Origin: an uncultured Ruminococcus sp.
GTDB taxonomy: Bacteria > Bacillota > Clostridia > Oscillospirales > Acutalibacteraceae
Assembly (NCBI GenBank): GCA_902785425.1
Contig: CACZYP010000011.1
Coordinates: 1-64,000, forward strand
DNA: 64,000 nucleotides
Direction: 5' to 3'
The position numbers were made by a program, and so were the translations under genes. Numbering within the stretch: the stretch's first letter is position 1; the number at the start of each line of letters is the position of its first letter. This document shows, piece after piece, positions 52,645 through 59,312 of this stretch. The notes below the pieces were generated by a model, which did no database searches, was not told the DNA's origin, and saw only the letters and a program-made list of their open reading frames with translations.

Positions 52645-53385
52645 TCATTTTTTAGCGGCTGCGATCGTAAGTCTCTGCGAATCATCGTTTGGTGTATTGA
52701 ATGTGAAATCGTCGTATACATCAAGCACCTCGAATCCTGCATTTGAGAGAAGCTCTTTTACCTCATCAAGCGGATAGGCGTATTCACGAAAGCTTTCGCT
52801 TTCACGAATGTAAACGTCGTCTTCGGGGGCAAAAAAGTCAAGCTCTATCTTAACGGAGCAGTCTTTTTCCCTGTATGTATTGCGCCACACGAGAAATACC
52901 TCGTCTGTATCGTAGACGAACGTGTTATTGCCCAGTATATGTTCGTGCTTGTAGGGCGTGTTTACATCAAAGATGAACATACCGCCCTGTGACAAATGCC
53001 CGCAGACTTTTTCTACAGCCTTTTTGAATTCGCTTTTGCCCTTAAGATGGCTCAGGCTGTCAAGTGTGCAAACGCATGTGTCGATCTCGCCCCAGAGCGA
53101 AAGCGACTGCATTTTCTGGCGGATAAACATGATGTCGAGCTCTTCTTCGGCAGCTTTCATCTGTGCCTGAGTCAGCATGTCGGCAGACATGTCCGCTCCG
53201 AAAACATCTACACCACGCTTTTTCAGTTCTATGGCAAGAGAACCCGTACCGCAGGCAAGATCGAGCGTGACACCCGGCTCGTGATCGTGCCTTTTCATGA
53301 TCTCGCAAAGGTAGTCCGCCTTTGCACCGTAATCAACGTCACGGGTAAGCCCGTCGTAGAACTCGGCAAAAACACCGTAAGCCAT
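52645..53385 (-). CDS. Class I SAM-dependent methyltransferase
   Basis: The 246-residue protein has the SAM-binding motif VTLDLACGTGSLAIEL (about 39-54), GADMSADMLTQAQ (about 64-76) and DTCVCTLDSLSHL (about 108-120). The substrate is unknown. It overlaps the end of the YerC-like gene by a single base (A of TAATG-like junction at 53385), so the two are co-transcribed. Confidence 0.88.
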   Translation of the reverse strand: MAYGVFAEFYDGLTRDVDYGAKADYLCEIMKRHDHEPGVTLDLACGTGSLAIELKKRGVDVFGADMSADMLTQAQMKAAEEELDIMFIRQKMQSLSLWGEIDTCVCTLDSLSHLKGKSEFKKAVEKVCGHLSQGGMFIFDVNTPYKHEHILGNNTFVYDTDEVFLVWRNTYREKDCSVKIELDFFAPEDDVYIRESESFREYAYPLDEVKELLSNAGFEVLDVYDDFTFNTPNDDSQRLTIAAAKK

Positions 53386-53705
53386 TACTCTTTCTCCTCG
53401 GAATCAAGAGCTTTGAGTCTGTCGAAAACGAGTGAGTAGCCGTCGCAGCTTGTGTAGTTGAGCGAACGGTTAACACGGCTGATAGTTGCCGTAGATGCGC
53501 TCGTTTTTGCAACGATCTCGCTGTAGACCGTGTTCTCGCTCAGAAGCTTTGCGACCATAAGTCTTCTTGACATAGCGTTAAGCTCCGGGATCGTGCAGAG
53601 ATCCTCAAAAAAGCGGCGGCATTCTTCGGGTGTTTCAAGTGTTGAGATCGCCTTAAAAAGATAAACCAGATTTTCTTCGTCCATTTTAGCATTCATAATA
53701 GCCAT
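53385..53705 (-). CDS. YerC/YecD-type TrpR-like repressor
   Basis: The 106-residue protein is a TrpR-superfamily helix-turn-helix: ETPEECRRFFEDLCTIPELNAMSRRLMVAKLLSE (about 23-56), then the recognition helix VAKTSASTATISRVNRSL (about 64-81) and LNYTSCDGY. In Gram-positive bacteria, comparative genomics has linked TrpR/YerC-like proteins (HisR) with control of histidine genes; I recall this but cannot check it. The histidine operon ends 2.3 kb away, which makes such a role likely. GGAG precedes the ATG. Confidence 0.85.
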   Translation of the reverse strand: MAIMNAKMDEENLVYLFKAISTLETPEECRRFFEDLCTIPELNAMSRRLMVAKLLSENTVYSEIVAKTSASTATISRVNRSLNYTSCDGYSLVFDRLKALDSEEKE

Positions 53706-54271
53706 TCTCCTTGTAAAATATTGGATAAATACCCTCGTATGTTACATATATTAAAGTGTTAAACTACAATTTTATTTTATCACAAACTAAAGCAAAAGTA
53801 AAGAGGTTTCTTAAAAATACATTATTTTTAATGTATAAAAAAACCATAATAAAAGAATGCCGGAAACTATTGATCTGTGGCGGAAAGTAAAGGCAAAACC
53901 GCACAAATGCAGTGACGAAGATGACGGTGCGGATCTCCGGCGGAGATCCAATGTTAACAACTTAAGACTGAAAACTGAAGAATGAATAATAGTGGAAAAT
54001 CGCTTCGCTCTTTTTATTGTATTTAAGTTTTTTGAACTTTTTCCATAAAAACAAGTGCGCAGCACTTCCTGCTGTTGCCTTGCGGCAACGTCTGCCACCG
54101 GCAGACCGCACCCTGCGGTCGTTTCGTGCAACCTGCCTGAAAATCTGACGGCGCAATATGGACACTCGATTTAATCAGTGCCTCCTTAAGTTGTTGACAT
54201 TGGGCGGAGATCCGCACCCCTCATGCTTTTGGAAAAGGCTTGGCGAAAACTTTCGGATAAGTTTTTTCTGT
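53706..54271. other. Gap of 566 bases: leader, palindrome, cassette C
   Basis: 53706-53830 is an AT-rich promoter region of the YerC-like gene; TAAAGTGTTA (53752-53761) is the complement of TAACACTTTA at 43039-43048 in the histidine control region. Then a palindrome interrupted by cassette C, then AAAAGGCTTGGCGAAAACTTTC near the dpaB end. No gene is visible. Confidence 0.65.
53949..54202. mobile_element. CAATG-type cassette, copy C (254 bp)
   Basis: Ends CAATGTTAACAACTTAAG (53949-53966) and CTTAAGTTGTTGACATTG (54185-54202). Exact 10-bp flanks GGCGGAGATC (53939-53948 and 54203-54212). Before insertion the site had arms GGTGCGGATCTCC and GGAGATCCGCACC with loop GGC, a perfect 13-bp stem. The inside differs from copies A, B and D: it has hairpins TTGCCTTGCGGCAA and CTGCCACCGGCAG (also in MITE M4) and, at its right, a partial TTAAGGAA MITE (about 54115-54189). 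Confidence 0.87.
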
Positions 54272-54847
54272 TTACTGCATTATTACAGGCTGCAGCTGTC
54301 TGCCTTGCAGCGCCGCCTCTATCGTATCGGGTATTTTTTTGAAATCCGCAGCAAGCGACGACGGTTTCTTTTTGTGATCGTCCTGCGAAAGCGGAACGAA
54401 ATATACATTCTTCCTGTTCATCATGTATCCTATGTTTTTGGCGTTTGCGCCCAGAGCGTCGTTCGTTGACAGCGCTATCACAACGGGGCGCAGGATGCGC
54501 AGGTGCGACTTTGCCGCCATCGTAACGCTTGTGTCGGTTATGCCTGCCGTAAGCTTTGCAAGCGTGTTGCCCGTACAGGGCGCAATAAGCAGCACGTCGC
54601 ACATCTCTTTCGGTCCTATAGGCTCTGCGTCGGGGATAGTCGAGATCACACGCTTTCCCGTGATCTCCTCTATATTTGCAACGATATCACGAGCCTTCCC
54701 GAAGCGTGTGTCGTAGGTGCAGGCGTTTTCCGACATTATCGGCACGATGTCGTACCCGTCGCTTACAAGCCCTTTGAGTGTTTCGATCGCCTTTGAAAAA
54801 GTGCAGTAAGAGCCGCACATCGCAAAGCCGACTGTTGTTTTTTTCAT
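54272..54847 (-). CDS. dpaB: Dipicolinate synthase subunit B
   Basis: DpaB (SpoVFB) is the flavoprotein-like part of dipicolinate synthase, which makes the calcium-binding acid of the spore core. The 191 residues have GFAMCGSYCTFSKAI (about 7-21), IPDAEPIGPKEMCDVLLIAPCTGNTLAKLTAGITD (about 70-104) and LGANAKNIGYMMNRKNVYFVPL (about 131-152). It follows dpaA by 22 bases. It would be transcribed late in the mother cell. Confidence 0.93.
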   Translation of the reverse strand: MKKTTVGFAMCGSYCTFSKAIETLKGLVSDGYDIVPIMSENACTYDTRFGKARDIVANIEEITGKRVISTIPDAEPIGPKEMCDVLLIAPCTGNTLAKLTAGITDTSVTMAAKSHLRILRPVVIALSTNDALGANAKNIGYMMNRKNVYFVPLSQDDHKKKPSSLAADFKKIPDTIEAALQGRQLQPVIMQ

Positions 54848-54869
54848 TGTTTCACCTCCGTAGCAGTTT

Positions 54870-55712
54870 TCATCTGTGTTTATTTATCGTATCGTAAATG
54901 ATATCCGCCGCAGCCTTTGAAGACAGTTTTCCCGGCAGACCGGAAGCCTGAACGAACCTGACGGTAAGCCCGTCGAATGAAGCTTTTTCCGCACCGAACG
55001 GCGGTGATGCAAGCTCGATATATGAGCAGTCCTTTTTGCAGATACCGGTAAGCGTTTCACGGGTGAATACCGTGTGGGGTACGGTGTTGAAAATGAAGTC
55101 GTACGTCCCGCTGCTTTTTATCTTACCGATATTGACGGCGGTATATCCGAGCGCAGTTATCCAGGCAAGATCGGTGTCTTTTCGTGCGCTGACAAAAACA
55201 TCACAGCCGACTGCCGAAAGATATTTTGCAAGCACCTTGCCGATCCTGCCAAAGCCCGAAACGAGACAACGGCTGCCGAAAAGTGAGCACGGGCTTTCAT
55301 TGATCGCTGCCGCCAGAGCGCCCTCTGCCGTTAAAACTGCATTTGCAATACATAAAGCTTCGTCTTTTGAGTAGTCGAAAACGAGATCTTTTGAAAGTCC
55401 TGTCATTTTTATGAGCTTTTCCGAATCAGACGTGTATATCCGTTTGCCCGAAAAAAGCTTTCCAAGCTCCTTGTCAAGCAAAATCGAAATGTCGGAAAGA
55501 GGCGTGTTTACCGTTTTGCCGTCTCGTGTGAGCGGCATGGGCAGTATCACCGAGCCGCATTTTAAAACGGCTGTATCAAGCATTGCGTAATCCTGCTGCG
55601 CTGAGTCACACTTTTCAAGCGCATAATAAGTGACGAACGAGCCGCTGTCTATAAGGCGCTGTCCGAGATATGCCTGCCGTTTGTCGCCGCCGATGATGCA
55701 AAATCTATCCAT
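54870..55712 (-). CDS. dpaA: Dipicolinate synthase subunit A
   Basis: DpaA (SpoVFA) is the NAD(P)-binding part of dipicolinate synthase. The 280 residues start MDRFCIIGGDKRQAYLGQ, with a Rossmann motif in the C-terminal half (LVSGFGRIGKVLAKYLSAVG, about 152-171) and FNTVPHTVFTRE. I chose ATG 55712, which has GGAGGTAGGAG before it; eight residues more upstream are not needed. It forms an operon with dpaB and fits with the spoIIA genes as sign of sporulation. Confidence 0.92.
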   Translation of the reverse strand: MDRFCIIGGDKRQAYLGQRLIDSGSFVTYYALEKCDSAQQDYAMLDTAVLKCGSVILPMPLTRDGKTVNTPLSDISILLDKELGKLFSGKRIYTSDSEKLIKMTGLSKDLVFDYSKDEALCIANAVLTAEGALAAAINESPCSLFGSRCLVSGFGRIGKVLAKYLSAVGCDVFVSARKDTDLAWITALGYTAVNIGKIKSSGTYDFIFNTVPHTVFTRETLTGICKKDCSYIELASPPFGAEKASFDGLTVRFVQASGLPGKLSSKAAADIIYDTINKHR

Positions 55713-56139
55713 AACTCCTACCTCCCGATAATTCATAATATGAAAGCTGAGTATTGAATGTGAGAGGGATTTTTAGTATAATTGAAGAAAGAGAACGGGG
55801 AAGGTAAAATTGAAAATTGCGGATTGCTCGCTGCGCTCGCTTTTTTAATGTGGAATGTGGAAAGTGGAATGGCGATTGGCGGAAGCACTTCGTGCTTGAT
55901 TTAATCAGTGTCTCCTTAAAACTTATCTTCCGGCAACGAATAAAAGTATGAGATCATGAAAACTAATACAAATCCAACTCGCCGCAGGCGAGTTCCTTCA
56001 TTCCACACTCCACTTTCCACATTCCACATTCAAAACGTTAATAAAAAAGGCGAACGCAGTGAGTGTGCTTGCGCAGCTTTCCGTTTTCAATTTTCAATTT
56101 GACAATATTTTTTTAAAGTATCGAAAGTGGGAGATATAA
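55713..56139. repeat. Gap of 427 bases: composite elements and MITE end
   Basis: Units TTGAAAA, then GTGGAAT/GTGGAAA (55848-55871), hairpin GGAAGCACTTCGTGCTTG, a MITE right end (GATTTAATCAGTGTCTCCTT, 55899-55918), AT core with AACTAATACAAATCCAA (about 55961-55978), hairpin AACTCGCCGCAGGCGAGTT, TTCCACA/TTCCACT units (56001-56027), and GCGAACGCAGTGAG, TTTTCAA units (56051-56102). The divergent promoters should lie at its two edges. Confidence 0.72.
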
Positions 56140-57111
56140 ATGTTCCGGATATTTATTCCGAAGTTTTACAGTGATTTTAACTGCATAGCCGATGCTTGTC
56201 CCGATACGTGCTGCAAGGATTGGGATATCGTTGTCGATGACGAAACGCTGGAGTTTTACCGTTCTTCGGGCGACGAAAAGCTTGTGAATGCTTTGAAGAC
56301 CGACTCCGACGGCGATGTTATACTTGACTTTGACAGCGGCGTTTGTCCGCATCTGAAAGACGGGCTTTGCTCCGTTCAGACAAAGTACGGCGGCGATAAG
56401 CTTTGCGAAACATGCCGCACCTTTCCGAGAATCACGCAGGATTATACTGTGTTCGAGGAGAGACTTCTGACTCTTGCCTGTCCCGAGGCGGCACGCCTTA
56501 TGATCATCGAAGAACCCGATTTCGGTTTTCTGTCGGAAAAAAGAGAAGTATCGGGCGACAGCGGCTACGACAACGAGTTCATGCATTTTCTTCTTGCTGC
56601 CCGTGAGATGACAGCAGAGATAATAAAGAAAGACGCTTCGTTTGAAAAGATGTCGGAAGAGCTTTTTGCGTTTACACGAGATGTGCAGTCGCTTGTTGAC
56701 GACGAAGTGTTCGATATCACGGAGCTTTTACGGCTTGACAGATCAGATAAGCGCCTGCCGGAGCGTGATGATGTTTTTGATATCCACCGTGATATGGACG
56801 TGATGGATAAGAATTATCTTACCCTGATCGAAGCGTGCAGGAACGATAAAATGCCCGCCGAAATAAACGGCGAGCTGAAACGCTTGTTTTTATACTATAT
56901 CGCACGGTATTATCTGACTGCTGTTGCAAGCTACGACATTATCACCACGGTAATAAGAGCATACTGTGCCGCCGTTGTATGCGGTGCGCTGATCTCTTTT
57001 ACAAAAGCAGAAAACGACAGCGCTGCCCGTGCGGTGATCTATCAGAAGTATTCAAAAGAAATAGAACATTCCGACGAAAACGAAGAGATATTCCGGAGGC
57101 TTGACATATGA
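56140..57111 (+). CDS. FliB-like protein (flagellin lysine methylase family)
   Basis: The 323-residue protein has the cysteine-rich front end of the FliB/YkgJ-like group: FNCIADACPDTCCKDWDIVVD (about 13-33), CPHLKDGLCSVQTKYGGDKLCETCRTFPR (about 69-97) and LACPEAARLM. The cysteines probably bind a metal cluster. FliB of Salmonella methylates lysines of flagellin. Proteins of this kind are common in Clostridia, with or without flagella, and no flagellar gene is near. The end overlaps the next gene by four bases (ATGA). Confidence 0.82.
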   Translation: MFRIFIPKFYSDFNCIADACPDTCCKDWDIVVDDETLEFYRSSGDEKLVNALKTDSDGDVILDFDSGVCPHLKDGLCSVQTKYGGDKLCETCRTFPRITQDYTVFEERLLTLACPEAARLMIIEEPDFGFLSEKREVSGDSGYDNEFMHFLLAAREMTAEIIKKDASFEKMSEELFAFTRDVQSLVDDEVFDITELLRLDRSDKRLPERDDVFDIHRDMDVMDKNYLTLIEACRNDKMPAEINGELKRLFLYYIARYYLTAVASYDIITTVIRAYCAAVVCGALISFTKAENDSAARAVIYQKYSKEIEHSDENEEIFRRLDI

Positions 57112-57938
57112 ATGATACATTTAAAAGAGCTATCGTACTGACAGATATTTCGGGGCTTGGCAATTGTTCGGGAGCGGCGAATATCGCTGTGTTATCTCAT
57201 TTCGGCGTAGAGCCGTGCCTGCTGCCCACCGCTGTTTTGTCGGCACAGACAGGCTTTAAGGATTACACCGTTGCGCTGCTTGACGAGAGCTTTGAGCAGG
57301 AGTGCGAGTCTATCTGCAATATAGACCCCCACGCCGATGCAGTATATATGGGCTTTATAGTGAGCCTGCGCCAGTGCAAAGCGGCGAAAAGGCTTATTGA
57401 CTACTACCGCACCAAAGGCGCAAAGATCGTAGTTGACACGATCGTAGGAGACAGGGGAGAGCGCTTTTCGTTCATCAACGATGAGATATTTGATGAGATA
57501 ATAACTATCGCAAAGAGCGCAGACGTTATCACTCCGAATATTACGGAGCTATGCCTGCTCACAGGCGAGGACTATAAAACGCTGCTGTCTCTTGAAGAAA
57601 AGGCTGCCATTGCACGCATAGAGACGCTTTGCCGCAACTTTATAGGCGACACGGAACAGACGGTCATAGTAACCGGCTTTGAAAGCGGTGATGATATCGC
57701 AAACATATCGGTAACGAAGCAAAGTACCGATATTTACCGTGCGAAGCGTTACGGCGGCAGCTTAAGCGGCACGGGGGATATTTTCACGTCGTTCATCTGC
57801 GCCGCGCTTGCTAACGGAGAAAGCATAGGTGAAGCCGCAAAGCGTGCAGGAGAGTTCATCTCGAACGCTGCAAAGCAATTGCAGGGAGAGAACATGGACA
57901 GAAACTACGGAGTGCCGTTTCAGAAGTTTTTGGGTTGA
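57108..57938 (+). CDS. pdxY: Pyridoxamine/pyridoxal kinase
   Basis: The 276-residue ribokinase-family enzyme phosphorylates vitamin B6 forms. DISGLGNCSGAANIAVLSHFGVEPCLLPTAVLSAQTGF (about 8-45) and TPNITELCLLTGE (about 142-154) are typical; SGTGDIFTSFI (about 220-230) carries the catalytic Asp. It overlaps the FliB-like gene by four bases, so translation is coupled. The role beside FliB is not clear; the symbol is by function only. Confidence 0.87.
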   Translation: MNDTFKRAIVLTDISGLGNCSGAANIAVLSHFGVEPCLLPTAVLSAQTGFKDYTVALLDESFEQECESICNIDPHADAVYMGFIVSLRQCKAAKRLIDYYRTKGAKIVVDTIVGDRGERFSFINDEIFDEIITIAKSADVITPNITELCLLTGEDYKTLLSLEEKAAIARIETLCRNFIGDTEQTVIVTGFESGDDIANISVTKQSTDIYRAKRYGGSLSGTGDIFTSFICAALANGESIGEAAKRAGEFISNAAKQLQGENMDRNYGVPFQKFLG

Positions 57939-57997
57939 ATGGTTTTCGCCAAGCTTTTTTCAAAAGGCTTGCGGTGTGCAGGGGGTGCGTGTATACT

Positions 57998-58213
57998 CAA
58001 TGTCAACAACTTAAGAAATTTTGCCTGATATAACCCCTCAGACGGCTGCGCCGCCAGCTCCCCTTTCAGGGGAGCCAGCCAACTTTTAATAAAACAAAAG
58101 CCTCTCCTGAAAGGGAGCCGAGACGGTGGCACGCCGTAGGCGTGACGGAGGGGTTAATATATAAAGTGGCAAATACTATTTACTTTGTTTTATTCCTTAA
58201 GTTGTTGACATTG
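57998..58213. mobile_element. CAATG-type cassette, copy D (216 bp)
   Basis: Perfect 18-bp ends, CAATGTCAACAACTTAAG (57998-58015) and complement (58196-58213), with an exact 10-bp duplication CGTGTATACT (57988-57997 and 58214-58223). The interior matches copy B for most of its length, with a different middle (GCCTCTCCTGAAAGGGAG in place of a shorter run). The target is not a clear hairpin here; it has only GTATAC as a palindrome. Right next to it lies a decayed end, CAATATCAACACCTTAAG (58226-58243). Confidence 0.88.
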
Positions 58214-58404
58214 CGTGTATACTGTCAATATCAACACCTTAAGACTGAATAATAGCGTAACGTTTTGTGGTTACTCTTTTTATTATAAAAAAGTGTGCAG
58301 CACTTACGATTAAAAGATCGGGCGGCTGTATATATGCTAACAAAACAGATTGCTTAAAAAAACAAGATCAGACCTGAAAAAACAAGAGGCGGCTGCCGTG
58401 CAGC

Positions 58405-58481
58405 CAACAACGTATCAACAAGATGGCAACAACGAGCTAACAATGATCTAACAAAGTGCCAACAACGCACTAACAATATCC
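58405..58481. repeat. Seven 11-bp units, YAACAA plus five variable bases
   Basis: The seven units have invariable AACAA, C or T before it, and variable pentamers (CGTAT, GATGG, CGAGC, TGATC, AGTGC, CGCAC, TATCC). The period is exactly 11, which cannot keep a reading frame. It lies between the 3' ends of two converging genes. Confidence 0.85.
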
Positions 58482-58494
58482 CTTTCATTATAAT

Positions 58495-58552
58495 AGAAGA
58501 AGGAGAAGAAAGAGAAGAAGTATAAGAAAGAGAAGAAAGAGAAGAAGGGATC
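58495..58552. repeat. Polypurine tract with 9-bp period
   Basis: Units GAGAAGAAA and GAGAAGAAG repeat with only one unit (TATAAGAAA) having pyrimidines. It starts 13 bases after the 11-bp array. Confidence 0.8.
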
Positions 58553-58617
58553 TTCAGGGCTTGAAACAAGAGAGAATGATCGTTTGATTTTACGCTTATA
58601 GCTTCTGCGCAGCAAAA

Positions 58618-58646
58618 ACAGAGGACAGCGTTACGCTGTCCTCTGT
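58618..58646 (-). terminator. Hairpin after the SPKTG protein gene
   Basis: ACAGAGGACAGCG and CGCTGTCCTCTGT form a 13-bp stem with a short TTA loop. On the minus strand it is followed by TTTTTGCTGCGC. Confidence 0.82.
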
Positions 58647-58682
58647 CATTTCATTATTTCCGTTCTGATACGGCGAAGTGAA

Positions 58683-59075
58683 TTACTCTTCGTCCTTCTT
58701 CTTGGAAGCAACTTCTACTGCTGCTGCAGCTGCTGCGATGGAAGCCATAACAACTGCGAGCGGAAGAACAGATGTGTCACCTGTCTTAGGAGACTTGTCA
58801 GCCTTGCTGGAAGCTGCCTTGCTGGAAGCTGCTTTGCTCGATGCAGCCTTGCTGGATGCTGCCTTGCTGGACTCGTCCTTCTTGGACTCTGTCTTGCTGG
58901 AAGCCTCGTCCTTTGTAGCAACGTTTGTGTCGGAATCGGAATCTGTGTCTGTTGCTGTAGCTGTAACAGCTGTGCCGTCTGCAACTGCCTCATCAGCGTA
59001 AGCCGGAGCTGCTGCAAATGCTGTCATAGCGCCTGCGAGTGCGAGTGTCAAAAGGATAGAAGCGATCTTTTTCAT
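58683..59075 (-). CDS. Secreted Ser/Ala/Lys-repeat protein with SPKTGD sorting-like signal
   Basis: The 130-residue protein has a signal peptide (MKKIASILLTLALAGAMTAFAAAPAYA, cut after AYA near 27), an acidic Thr/Asp stretch (TDTDSDSDTN), then five SSKAA repeats (about 69-92) and the C-terminal signal SPKTGD (95-100), a hydrophobic segment and KKKDEE. This is the order of a sortase substrate; SPKTG is a variant of LPxTG. It would be linked to the wall or pilin-like structures. The start at 59075 has GGAGG before it. No sortase gene is near. Confidence 0.78.
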   Translation of the reverse strand: MKKIASILLTLALAGAMTAFAAAPAYADEAVADGTAVTATATDTDSDSDTNVATKDEASSKTESKKDESSKAASSKAASSKAASSKAASSKADKSPKTGDTSVLPLAVVMASIAAAAAAVEVASKKKDEE

Positions 59076-59241
59076 AATAATAAAACCTCCATGTAGTTGT
59101 GCATATGTCACGAACGATATGCCTTATCTTTGTGTATTTATTCTAACACAATGTGATCGATTTGTAAAGTAACAAAATTGACAGAACGATTGCAAGCTTT
59201 TTACGATAAATATAAACAATTTGTAAAAATCTGCGTTTTAC

Positions 59242-59270
59242 TTGAAGAAAGCTTCGTTTTATGATATCAT
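59242..59270 (+). promoter_or_regulatory. Promoter of miaB operon
   Basis: TTGAAG (59242-59247), 17 bases, TATCAT (59265-59270), with TGA before it (extended -10 like). Confidence 0.65.
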
Positions 59271-59312
59271 ATACAGTGAGATTCTATCGGAAAACAAAAC
59301 GGGGTGTGAGTA

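Larger units (their letters stand above)
57939..58674. other. Gap of about 740 bases: hairpin, cassette D, 11-bp array, polypurine tract
   Basis: In order: a CAAGCTTTTTT..AAAAGGCTTG hairpin (57949-57971), cassette D, a degraded cassette end (58225-58243), an AT stretch that looks like copy C (AGTGTGCAGCACTT, about 58290-58304), a CGGCTGCCGTGCAGCC hairpin (about 58390-58406), the 11-bp array (58405-58481), the polypurine repeats (58495-58552), and ACAGAGGACAGCG..CGCTGTCCTCTGT (58618-58646), a terminator-like hairpin for the minus-strand gene at 58683. No gene is visible. Confidence 0.7.

Noticed and set aside
58405..58481. Array at 58.4 kb as a possible CRISPR
   Set aside because: Units of 11 bp with 5 variable bases are far too short and no cas gene is present.
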